A DNA stretch of 18,797 nucleotides from an uncultured Verrucomicrobiota bacterium (GCA_903925515.1 CAIYFP010000353.1:1-18797), one strand, 5' to 3'; shown: positions 7,225-14,663, counted from the first letter of the stretch. The notes: generated by a model from the letters alone, not told the origin. Made by a program: numbers and translations.

Positions 7225-10200
7225 ATGCCCCGGACCCGGTCCAAGGCCCAAGCCCGCACCAGCCTCGCCATCTCCGTCGCGGTCCATGTCGCCGCCATCG
7301 GCGCCATCTTCTATTTCGCGCACCGCGCCGGCCTCATCCCGCAGCAGATCTACAAGATCACCGGCATCAAGCCGCCCGAGGAGAAGAAGAAGCCCAAGCC
7401 CAAGCCCCCGGAGGACGTCCCCAAGCCCCCGGCCCCCATCAACGAGGTCACCGAGGCCCCGCCCAGCCAGCCCAACAACCCGCCCGCCAACGTTCCCCTC
7501 ACCGCCAACGTCGGGAACCCCGACGCCCCGGCCGCCCGCGGCGGTGGCGGCTTCTCCGCCACGGCACGTCCTCCCGGCAGCAAGCCCGTCAACCCCATCC
7601 AAGGCAAGCCCGGCTCCCCCTCCGGCACCGGCACCGCCCAGCCCCGGTCCTCCGTCGTGCCCCCGCCCGCCGCCAACTCGGCCTTCTCCGAGGCCAAGAC
7701 CAAGCCCTCCACCATCGAGTCCGTCCTTGAGGAACGCCGGAACGCCGCCGCCACCCAGGAGGCCGTCTCCGCCGAGCAAATCACCCGCACCGGCGCGGGC
7801 GACGCCTCGGCCGTCGTCACCAAGATCACCGGCGTCGTCGCCACCGAGAACAAGCAGGTCGTCGTGCGCGGCCTCAACGACCGCTACAACGTCTCCACCC
7901 TCAACGGCGCCGAGCTGCCCTCCGCGGACCCTCGCCGCCGCGCCGCCCAGCTCGACCTCATCCCGTCCGCCATGATCGACCGGGTCGTCGTCAGCAAGAC
8001 GTTCACCCCGGACCTGCAAGGCGGCTTCGCCGGCGGCGCCGTCAACATCGTCACCAAGTCCTTCCCCGCCCGCGCCTTCACCACCGTCTCGGCCGGCATG
8101 GGCTACAACACCCTTTCCACCGGCAACGACGAGTTTCTCTCCTCCCCAGGCGGCTCGCGCGACTGGCTGGCCATGGACGACGGCACCCGCGAGCTGCCCG
8201 CCGCCGTCCTGATCCCGCGCTCGATCCTCGACCGACCCACGCCCGGCACGCCGGAAATCCTCAACCAGTACGAGCCCCTCCGGATCGAGTCCTTCGGAGC
8301 CTTTCGCGCCAACCAGCCCGACCTCCGCGCCCGACGCCTCGAACAGGCCACCGCCTACGACGACGCCCTCCGCTCGTTCAGGACCACCACCTTCGCACCC
8401 ACCCCGTCCGCGCCCGGCCCCAACCAGAACTACTCCATCGCTTCCGGCGACACCTCATGGCTCCTCGGCCATCGCATCGGGTGGTTCGCTTCCCTCAACT
8501 ACGCCCAGAACGCCCGCTTCGAGAACAACGCCTTCCGCGGCCGCTACAACTCCGAGACCGACACCTTTGACGGCGGCCCGCTGCAACGGCTCTCGGAGTT
8601 CAACGTGGACCGCGCCATCCAGGACTACCAATGGGGCGCCGTCGGCACCCTCACCTACGAGCTGCATCCCGGCCATGAGGTGGGCTACAGCTTTATCCAC
8701 AACCAGACCGCCTCCGCCATCCATTCCATCCAGGACGGGCGCGTGTTCGGCTTCGACCAGTTCAACCCCGTGGAGACGTCGCGCTCGCGCCTCAACATCA
8801 CCTCATGGCAGCAGCGCTACCTCGAAAACCACCAGGCCAAGGGCCACCACCTGTTCCCGGATGCCGCCGGCCTCCAGGCCGACTGGCTCCTCTCCCTCGC
8901 GTCCACCGGCGAGGAAACGCCCGACCTGCGCGTGTTCCCCATGCGCCTCGATCCCCAGCCGGACGGGTCGTTCATCATCGACGCCCGCAACCCCGACCTC
9001 CCCAACGTCAACTTCCCCACCCGGCTCTTCCGCGACTCCGCCGAGCAGAACGCCAACTTCAAGCTCGACCTCACCCTTCCGTTCACGCCCGGCAACGGCC
9101 TCGAAAGCGCGCTCAAGGGCGGCCTCTTCACCTCCGGCTCCACCCGCGAGCTTTCGGAATACCGCTTCTCCTACCTCGTCCCGCAAGGCGTCTCCACGGA
9201 CCCCTCCGGCTACGCCAACTCCGTCCTCGACTTCTCGGGCGGTCCCCGGTTCAGGGACGTTGCCGCGCCCGGCGGCCGCCGCCGGTTCGCCTTCGACGAG
9301 CCTCTCTTCGACTCCAGCTTCATCGGGCCTTACGGCTACGACGGCCGCCAGGTGATCCAGGCGTTCTACGGGATGACCGACCTGTACCTCCTCCCCCGGC
9401 TACGCCTCATCGGTGGCGCGCGCGTCGAGACCACCCGCCTCGCCGTCACCCCGCTCGCGCTCAGCCGCATTCCCGGCGACACGCGGGACACCATCCGCCT
9501 GGACGCCGACGACGTCCTCCCCTCCCTCGGCGCCCTCGTGACCGTCACCTCCAACCTCAACCTGCGCCTCAACGGGTCCGGCACCATCGCGCGCCCGACC
9601 TACCGCGAGTTTGGCCCGGTCGAGTTGATCGACGTGGAGGAGGACCTCGTCGTGCGCGGCAACCCGGCCCTCCAACGCACCACCATTCTGAACTTCGACG
9701 CGCGCCTCGAATGGTTCCCACGACCGGGCGAGCTCGTCTCGCTCGGCGTGTTCCAGAAGGAGCTGACGGACCCCATCGAGCGCTTCTACCTCGACCCGCA
9801 GAACAACATCGTCTCCTTCACCAACCGTCCCGCTGCGACCCTCCGAGGCGTCGAGCTGGAGGCCCGGCACCGCCTCGACATCCTCGACCCCTTGCTCCAC
9901 CCCTTCACGATCGGCGGCAACTTCGCCTACATCGACTCCAAGGTGGACGTCCCCTACAGCCCCAATGGCGTCGATGTCCTCACCTACAACCGGACCCTGT
10001 TCGACCAGCCCGAGTACGTCCTCAACGCCGACCTCTCCTTCGACGAGCCCCGCATCGGCACCTCCGTCTCCGTCGTGTTCAGCCGGTCCGGGCAACGCCT
10101 CACCCTCGACGTCCCCAACGCCCCCAACGCCTACGAGCAACCGATCAACACGCTCGACCTCTTCGTCACCCAGCGGATCGCACGCCGCCTCAAGCTCCGG

Positions 10201-10350
10201 CTCGGCGCCCGAAACCTCCTCGACCCCACCATCCGCACCCTCTTCATCTCCGACTTCGGCCCCAGCCAGACGGACTTCGGCGGGCGCTACGTGTTCCGCT
10301 CCTACCGCCGCGGCATCACCTTCACGCTCGGGCTCACGGCGGACTTCTGA
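7225..10350 (+). CDS. TonB-type anchor fused to a TonB-dependent receptor
   Basis: This is a single 1041-residue open frame. Residues 1-12 are basic. Residues about 13-33 form one transmembrane helix containing SVAVH (S17, H21), the S-x3-H signature of the TonB helix (S16/H20 in E. coli) that engages ExbB/ExbD. No AxA signal-peptidase site follows it. Residues about 49-150 are a low-complexity linker starting PPEEKKKPKPKPPEDVPKPP, as in TonB/TolA. The globular TonB C-terminal domain is absent. From about 163 the sequence is a receptor plug: VSAEQITRTGAGDASAVVTK (181-200), VVVRGLNDRYN (212-222), then GGFAGGAVNIVTKSFP (266-281). The remaining 750 or so residues are beta-barrel-like, with alternating strands and aromatic-terminated segments, ending LTADF with the C-terminal Phe expected for outer-membrane insertion. 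ExbB and ExbD are directly upstream. The ligand is unknown. Alternatives are that the helix acts as an unusual signal peptide, or that the protein is cleaved after export. Confidence 0.88.
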   Translation: MPRTRSKAQARTSLAISVAVHVAAIGAIFYFAHRAGLIPQQIYKITGIKPPEEKKKPKPKPPEDVPKPPAPINEVTEAPPSQPNNPPANVPLTANVGNPDAPAARGGGGFSATARPPGSKPVNPIQGKPGSPSGTGTAQPRSSVVPPPAANSAFSEAKTKPSTIESVLEERRNAAATQEAVSAEQITRTGAGDASAVVTKITGVVATENKQVVVRGLNDRYNVSTLNGAELPSADPRRRAAQLDLIPSAMIDRVVVSKTFTPDLQGGFAGGAVNIVTKSFPARAFTTVSAGMGYNTLSTGNDEFLSSPGGSRDWLAMDDGTRELPAAVLIPRSILDRPTPGTPEILNQYEPLRIESFGAFRANQPDLRARRLEQATAYDDALRSFRTTTFAPTPSAPGPNQNYSIASGDTSWLLGHRIGWFASLNYAQNARFENNAFRGRYNSETDTFDGGPLQRLSEFNVDRAIQDYQWGAVGTLTYELHPGHEVGYSFIHNQTASAIHSIQDGRVFGFDQFNPVETSRSRLNITSWQQRYLENHQAKGHHLFPDAAGLQADWLLSLASTGEETPDLRVFPMRLDPQPDGSFIIDARNPDLPNVNFPTRLFRDSAEQNANFKLDLTLPFTPGNGLESALKGGLFTSGSTRELSEYRFSYLVPQGVSTDPSGYANSVLDFSGGPRFRDVAAPGGRRRFAFDEPLFDSSFIGPYGYDGRQVIQAFYGMTDLYLLPRLRLIGGARVETTRLAVTPLALSRIPGDTRDTIRLDADDVLPSLGALVTVTSNLNLRLNGSGTIARPTYREFGPVELIDVEEDLVVRGNPALQRTTILNFDARLEWFPRPGELVSLGVFQKELTDPIERFYLDPQNNIVSFTNRPAATLRGVELEARHRLDILDPLLHPFTIGGNFAYIDSKVDVPYSPNGVDVLTYNRTLFDQPEYVLNADLSFDEPRIGTSVSVVFSRSGQRLTLDVPNAPNAYEQPINTLDLFVTQRIARRLKLRLGARNLLDPTIRTLFISDFGPSQTDFGGRYVFRSYRRGITFTLGLTADF

Positions 10351-10358
10351 CGGACGAG

Positions 10359-11681
10359 TCAGCGGGTCCAGTCGAGGGCCTCCCTGTCCAGTTCGCCCCG
10401 GTTCACGAGGGTGGCCTCGACAAGCCGCGTCGAGACGCCGAAGTAGGCGGCGGCGTCCGCGATGTCGTCCTCGTCTGGCTGGCCGGACGGAACGCGCTGG
10501 ATCAACGCGTTGAAGGGGCACAGCAATTCCTGGGCGAAGGCCCGCTGGAACTGTTGCCTCGCGGTCCTGGCGCTGGTCGCGGGGATCAGCCGACCGTCGC
10601 CAGGCTGGAGGAGGACGTCGCCGATCAGCCTGCCGACCGCGAAGCGGCGGCTGGTGGGATGCGAACGGTTCAGGTACAACGTCACCGGACCCCCGCCGAC
10701 ATCACGGAGGCCAAGGGCCATCGGCGTCGTGCCTCGGGTGCCGCCGTCGAACAAGGCCGGGCTGGTGTGCAGGAGGTCCGCCATGGCATGGCTTGTGAGG
10801 GGGCCTTCACCCAGCCCCCACTCCCCTCGCGCGGACCTTGCGAACCGGGCCGCCGTTTGCCATGGCCTCAACCCGGGCGGGATCTCCGGCCTCGTCTTCA
10901 ACCTTGGCATGATCCCCCGGAATCCTCCATGCCCAGGTCCGTCCGCCGTTTCAGCAAGGCCATGAATGCTGTCCAGCAAGGCCCCGGTGGAATGCCTCCC
11001 CTCGGCAGCAACCTCCTCCATGGCGGCGCGGCCAAGCCCGCCACGGTCCCCGACCATGGCGTCCACCAGGGACTCGGGTGCCTCCCCGGCGTCAAACCCA
11101 CACAAAGCCTCCAGCCGGCGACGCACCGCGAGGTCGGGGTCGCGCCGTTCCATGCCAACCTGCCCCCAAATCTCCGAGAGCTCGCTCCGCCCATGACCCT
11201 CCGCATGCAAGCGCGACAAGACGAGCGTGAGAAATGCATCCACGGCCCGCTCGAATTCCATGGCCGAGACCCGTGCATGGACCTCGGCAAGGTAGCGGAC
11301 CGGGCCCAGCACGCGTCCCCGGGTCGCCCGCGACGAGATGGCGATCGAGTCCCCGTCACTGGCGAACACGATGCTGGGCCAACAAAACCCATCCCCGGCC
11401 GACGCCATCGAGTGGGACATCCGCCAGTCCATGTCGTCCCGCGAACTCCTCGTCTCGGGTTCCCATCGCAGGCGCCACCAATTCCCCGCCAACCACGCCG
11501 CCAAGGTGTAGGCCGACGCGTTGACGCGGTTCCTCACCGTGTTGCCCCATGAGTCCTCAAGATGGGTCAGGAAAACCTCGCCCACGCGTATCCCGATGGC
11601 GCCACGGCACGAATCGAAGACATCGCCCGCCCCCCCCGACGGCCCCCACCACTCGCAGCCCATTTCGAGTCGTTCATCCAT
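10359..11681 (-). CDS. Large protein of a two-gene module, ImmA/IrrE-like C-terminal half without HExxH
   Basis: This 440-residue soluble protein has no signal peptide or membrane helix. The N-terminal half (about 1-260) is of unknown function, with striking blocks LEDSWGNTVRNRV (41-53), WLAGNWWRLRWEPE (63-76) and DWRMSHSMASAGDG (85-98). The C-terminal part (about 270-440) resembles ImmA/IrrE: a helix RRFAVGRLIGDVLL (345-358) where peptidases have the HExxH zinc site, ARQQFQRAFAQELLCP (374-389), then DIADAAAYFGVSTRLVEATLVN (406-427). The zinc-binding histidines are missing, so I infer a non-catalytic protein-binding role. The ATG at 11681 is chosen because it overlaps the upstream gene stop by 8 nt (ATGGATGA) and begins family-like sequence; a start at 11747 would overlap by 74 nt. 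It ends 8 bp from the stop of the convergent receptor gene. Confidence 0.8.
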   Translation of the reverse strand: MDERLEMGCEWWGPSGGAGDVFDSCRGAIGIRVGEVFLTHLEDSWGNTVRNRVNASAYTLAAWLAGNWWRLRWEPETRSSRDDMDWRMSHSMASAGDGFCWPSIVFASDGDSIAISSRATRGRVLGPVRYLAEVHARVSAMEFERAVDAFLTLVLSRLHAEGHGRSELSEIWGQVGMERRDPDLAVRRRLEALCGFDAGEAPESLVDAMVGDRGGLGRAAMEEVAAEGRHSTGALLDSIHGLAETADGPGHGGFRGIMPRLKTRPEIPPGLRPWQTAARFARSARGEWGLGEGPLTSHAMADLLHTSPALFDGGTRGTTPMALGLRDVGGGPVTLYLNRSHPTSRRFAVGRLIGDVLLQPGDGRLIPATSARTARQQFQRAFAQELLCPFNALIQRVPSGQPDEDDIADAAAYFGVSTRLVEATLVNRGELDREALDWTR

Positions 11682-12105
11682 GGGACTGGCTCCACCGCGC
11701 AAGAACCTCCACCCGGAAGTCGTCGTTCGTCTCCAGCGGATAGCCATGGTAGATGCCGCGGGCCGCGTTCTCCAACTGGGCCTCGAGCGGAAGGCCGTCG
11801 TCCGTCATCGACCAAATGTTCCTCGGGAAGCCGGTGCCGTCCCAGTCGCTGATCATGCCCCTCAGAACTCCGCGCTTCAGCAGCCTGAGCGCTTCGGCCC
11901 GACGCAGAACTCCTGCCTCGTCGCAAAGCGACTTGTGATCCCTTGGCTGCGACGGGGGGACGAGCCCAAAGTCGCCCGGGTTCCGCTTGTGGGCCGGGTT
12001 GCCGCCATAGCGAACAACCTCCGCCAGCCGGGCCAGCATGTCGGGGCGAGGGAGGGGGCTCGCAAAACGCCGCTTGCGATTGAACTTGCTTCGCTTCGAT
12101 GCCAT
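11674..12105 (-). CDS. Small basic conserved-type protein, first gene of the two-gene module
   Basis: This 143-residue cytoplasmic protein has no assigned function that I can name. The first 20 residues are very basic (KRSKFNRKRRF), suggesting nucleic-acid or acidic-partner binding. Distinct blocks follow: VRYGGNPAHKRNPGDFGLVPP (about 31-51), AEALRLLKRGVLRGMIS (70-86), and FPRNIWSMTDDGLPLEAQLEN with ARGIYHGYPLETNDDFR towards the C terminus. From memory the combination of NPGDFGL, EAQL and YHGYP recurs in uncharacterised short bacterial proteins; I cannot confirm this without a search. It is the promoter-proximal gene, and its stop overlaps the large partner start by 8 nt, so the two are translationally linked. 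A toxin-antitoxin or defence role is conceivable, but nothing in the sequence proves it. Confidence 0.78.
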   Translation of the reverse strand: MASKRSKFNRKRRFASPLPRPDMLARLAEVVRYGGNPAHKRNPGDFGLVPPSQPRDHKSLCDEAGVLRRAEALRLLKRGVLRGMISDWDGTGFPRNIWSMTDDGLPLEAQLENAARGIYHGYPLETNDDFRVEVLARWSQSHG

Positions 12106-12119
12106 GACGCGCTCGTGGG

Positions 12120-12146
12120 ATTACACGGAATGCGCCGTGTCTTCAA
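12120..12146 (-). promoter_or_regulatory. Promoter of the two-gene module
   Basis: Read on the minus strand, TTGAAG (12141-12146) and TGTAAT (12120-12125) are separated by 15 nt. They match the sigma-70 -35 and -10 consensus at 4 and 5 of 6 positions. The spacer is shorter than the ideal 17 nt. The -10 ends 14 nt before the ATG at 12105, so the transcript would have a leader of only about 7-9 nt. The spacer is filled by the inverted repeat listed separately. Confidence 0.42.
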
Positions 12147-12151
12147 CACGG
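12123..12151. promoter_or_regulatory. Three-half-site operator ACACGG-N6-CCGTGT-N5-ACACGG
   Basis: ACACGG (12123-12128), CCGTGT (12135-12140) and ACACGG (12146-12151) are three exact 6-bp half-sites in alternating orientation. They overlap the -10 and fill the spacer and -35 edge of the module promoter. This geometry is typical of a site where a dimeric repressor blocks polymerase, and suggests autoregulation by one of the module proteins or an unlinked regulator. The repeat is seen directly; the regulatory role is inferred. Confidence 0.5.
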
Positions 12152-12216
12152 CTTTCACCGCGGGGCGGGAAGGAACCGACGATGATCTCCCCATCCGAGC
12201 ACCACGGTCCGACGCC

Positions 12217-12594
12217 TCACCTCATCAGCGGCTGGGGGGCAATGACGGTGCTGCCGTAGGGCATCGCGAGGGAGCGGTAGCTCGCGAGGCGGCCGCCGCG
12301 GAACACCAGCCCGGCACCCACGCGGCGCCCCGCGGTGATGTCCCGGTCAAGGAACCGGTCGAGGCAGGCGAAGCCGTCCTTGCCGGTGACCCCGCGGAAG
12401 TTCCACGCAATCAAAACGGCTTCCGCCGCCATCCCAACCCGGGTCTGGCCAAGGTCCGCCACCCCCTGCTGCTCCCTCGGCAGGGCCGGGTCCGCGACCC
12501 CGCGCGCATCCCGACGCATGGCGATGCTGCGAGGATCCATGGCGGAGGACGTGGCGCATCCCACCTGGATGCAGGCCCGATGGCCGCGGCCCAC
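12217..12594 (-). pseudogene. Possible relic of an ATPase C terminus (DUF4143-like)
   Basis: A 125-codon frame exists on the minus strand. Its first 45 or so residues look like noise (arginine-rich, no family pattern). The last 70 read more like real protein: EAVLIAWNFRGVTGKDGF, LDRFLDRD, then GLVFRGGRLASYRSLAMPYGS. This vaguely resembles the end of AAA-type ATPases with a DUF4143 C terminus, where a strand like GLVLYRGDR precedes a closing VP motif. No ATPase core is present in any frame upstream on this strand. It is most likely a decayed 3' fragment, but could be a small unknown gene or a chance frame. Confidence 0.28.
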
Positions 12595-12784
12595 GGCTTT
12601 TGCATGGCCAAGTTCAACCCCGGAAGCCCGGCACCAGCCGGTGCCAAGCCCGCCGCATCCGCCCCAGCCCGGCCCGCCCCCGATGCAAGGTTCGGCGCGG
12701 AATCATCCCATGGCCCCTCCTCCAGCGCGTCTCCATGCCAATCGAATGTTGCTCGTCACCCGCCCGTCCTGCCAGAGGGCGCGT
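12595..12784. other. Non-coding stretch before the cytochrome-FGE gene
   Basis: Between the possible relic and the promoter at 12785 I find no supported gene, RNA or repeat. Overlapping frames are proline/arginine-rich and short. Together with 12106-12216 and the relic it forms a roughly 700-bp poorly coding zone flanking the two-gene module. Confidence 0.45.
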
Positions 12785-12815
12785 TTGACACCGGGGCAAA
12801 CCAACGGTGTACGCT
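12785..12815 (+). promoter_or_regulatory. Promoter of the cytochrome-FGE gene
   Basis: A perfect TTGACA -35 (12785-12790) is followed, after 17 or 19 nt, by the -10 candidates TGTACG (12808-12813) or TACGCT (12810-12815), each about 3 of 6 to consensus. The ATG is at 12829, so the transcript leader would be about ten nucleotides or less and contains no Shine-Dalgarno. Confidence 0.48.
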
Positions 12816-12828
12816 GTTCCCGCGCTGC

Positions 12829-14589
12829 ATGAATCGCATTGCTCTCCTCACCTCCCTGATCGTCGCCGGCCAAATGGCCCTGCCTGCCGCCGACCCCGTT
12901 GACTTCAGGCGCCAGGTCCGCCCCATCCTCGAGGCCTACTGCCTCAAGTGCCACGGCGACGAAAAACCCAAGGGCGACCTCAACCTCGTCACCCGCGCCG
13001 GCGCCCTGAAGGGCGGCGAGGACGGCCCCTCCATCGTCCCCGGCAACCCCGCCAAGAGCCCCCTTTACACCACCACCACCCTTCCCCCGGACCACGACGA
13101 CGTCATGCCCCCCAAGGGCGACAAGCTCAGCAAGGCCGAGCAGGAGACCCTCAAGAACTGGATCGAACAGGGCGCCAAGTGGCCCGAGGACATCAAGCTC
13201 TCGCAAAAGGAAAAGGTCGATTTCGTCAAGCACGTCGCCCCCATCATCGAGGTCCACTGCGTCCAGTGCCACAAGGAGGGCCACGCCAAGGGCAAGCTTC
13301 GCATGGACGTGAAGTCCGAGTTCCTCAAGAGCGACGCCGTCGTCGTCGGCGACGCGGAGAAGTCCAAGGTGTACACCACCATGGTGTTGCCCGCCGACCA
13401 TGACGACCTCATGCCGCCCAAGAGCAAGGGTGGACCGTTGTCCAAGGAGAAGTGCGACACCATCCGCAACTGGATCGACCAAGGCGCCGCATGGCCCGAC
13501 GGCATCGTCCTGTCCCAGAAGGAGCCCACCAGCCTCCTCGCTCGCGACGACGCCGCCATGCTCAAGGCCATCCATGACAAGATCCTCGCCACGTCGAAGG
13601 AAAAGTCCGCCGCCGACATGAAGCCCTTCGCCGCGAAGGTTCCCGGCACCGACATCGCCTTCGACATGCTCGTCATCCCGGCCGGCGACTTCACCATGGG
13701 CAGCCCCGCTTCCGAGAAGGGGCGCAAGGCCGACGAGGGGCCCCAACGCAAGGTCAGGATCGAGCCCTTCTGGATGGGCAAGACCGAGGTCACATGGAAC
13801 GAGTACGAGGTCTTCCAGTTCCCCAGCATCGAGAAGGGCACCAACGTCCCCACCGAACGCGTGGACCGCGAGCTCCTCCTCAACTACGCCGACCTCCTCC
13901 CCTCCGCCGCCACCCCCGGCAAGAACCTCTACTCAGGCAAGGAGGCCGACGCCGTCAGCCGCCCCACCACCCCCTACGTCGAGATGAGCTTCGGCATGGG
14001 CAAGGATGGCTTCCCCGCCATCTCCATGACCCACTACGCCGCCACCCGCTACTGCCGATGGCTCTCCGCCAAGACCGGTCACTTCTACCGCCTCGCCACC
14101 GAGGCCGAGTGGGAATACGCCGCACGCGCCGGCACCACCACCCGCTACTTCTTCGGCGACGACGAGTCCAAGCTCGACGAGTACGCATGGTACTTCGCCA
14201 ACGCCGACGGCAAGTACCGCAAGGTCGGCACCAAGAAGCCCAACCCATGGGGACTCCATGACATCCTCGGCAACGTCTCCGAATGGGTCATGGACGGCTA
14301 CGTGGACGACTATTCCAAGGTCGGCGAACGCGCCTACGTCGCCATCGACACCGAATACCCCAACGTCGCCCGCGGCGGCTCATGGGACGACGACCCCGAC
14401 CTCCTCCGCGCCGCGTCCCGCAAGGCCTCCGAGGCTTCATGGAAGATGCGCGACCCCCAGTTGCCCAAGAGCAAGTGGTACTTGACCGACGCCCAGTTCC
14501 TCGGGTTCCGCGTCGTCCGCCCGCTCAAGGTTCCCGAGACGCCGGAGGAACTGGGCCAATGGTGGCCCTCCTACCCCACCAAGCGCTAG
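12829..14589 (+). CDS. Secreted di-heme PSCyt1 cytochrome fused to an FGE/SUMF domain
   Basis: This 586-residue protein has a signal peptide (residues 1-21, ending MALPAA), so it acts outside the cytoplasm. Two tandem PSCyt1-type cytochrome c modules follow. The first has CLKCH (C38, C41, H42) and a likely distal Met in DVMPP (M93). The second has CVQCH (C144, C147, H148) and DLMPP (M195). Each closes with a similar helix (LKNWIEQGAKWP, IRNWIDQGAAWP). Residues about 275-565 are an FGE/SUMF-type fold: MLVIPAGDFTMGSP, MTHYAATRYCRWLSAKTG, RLATEAEWEYAARAG, NPWGLHDILGNVSEWVMDG, ARGGSWDDD and a final LGFRVVRP. The catalytic cysteine expected after GGSW is replaced (DLLRAASR), so sulfatase activation is unlikely; the domain may bind a ligand. 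Similar combinations occur in Planctomycetes and Verrucomicrobia. The role, perhaps electron transfer in polysaccharide breakdown, is inferred. Confidence 0.92.
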   Translation: MNRIALLTSLIVAGQMALPAADPVDFRRQVRPILEAYCLKCHGDEKPKGDLNLVTRAGALKGGEDGPSIVPGNPAKSPLYTTTTLPPDHDDVMPPKGDKLSKAEQETLKNWIEQGAKWPEDIKLSQKEKVDFVKHVAPIIEVHCVQCHKEGHAKGKLRMDVKSEFLKSDAVVVGDAEKSKVYTTMVLPADHDDLMPPKSKGGPLSKEKCDTIRNWIDQGAAWPDGIVLSQKEPTSLLARDDAAMLKAIHDKILATSKEKSAADMKPFAAKVPGTDIAFDMLVIPAGDFTMGSPASEKGRKADEGPQRKVRIEPFWMGKTEVTWNEYEVFQFPSIEKGTNVPTERVDRELLLNYADLLPSAATPGKNLYSGKEADAVSRPTTPYVEMSFGMGKDGFPAISMTHYAATRYCRWLSAKTGHFYRLATEAEWEYAARAGTTTRYFFGDDESKLDEYAWYFANADGKYRKVGTKKPNPWGLHDILGNVSEWVMDGYVDDYSKVGERAYVAIDTEYPNVARGGSWDDDPDLLRAASRKASEASWKMRDPQLPKSKWYLTDAQFLGFRVVRPLKVPETPEELGQWWPSYPTKR

Positions 14590-14663
14590 GCCCGGGCAAG
14601 GCAAGGGCGGCCCGTCTCGCCATCTGACGCCGCCAGCCCTCGCCGCTGCCGGCCCGCCCGACC

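Noticed and set aside
7225..7330. Reading the N terminus of the fused receptor as an ordinary cleavable signal peptide
   Set aside because: Kept only as an alternative: there is no AxA site after the helix, the S-x3-H motif matches TonB, and the Lys-Pro linker follows as in TonB.
8805..11552. Long plus-strand frame spanning the receptor 3' half and the module
   Set aside because: It crosses two well-supported genes in another frame and on the other strand and is Arg/Pro-rich noise.
11521..12828. Upstream extension of the cytochrome-FGE frame
   Set aside because: It overlaps the small module gene and non-coding DNA; a clear signal peptide and a TTGACA promoter place the start at 12829.
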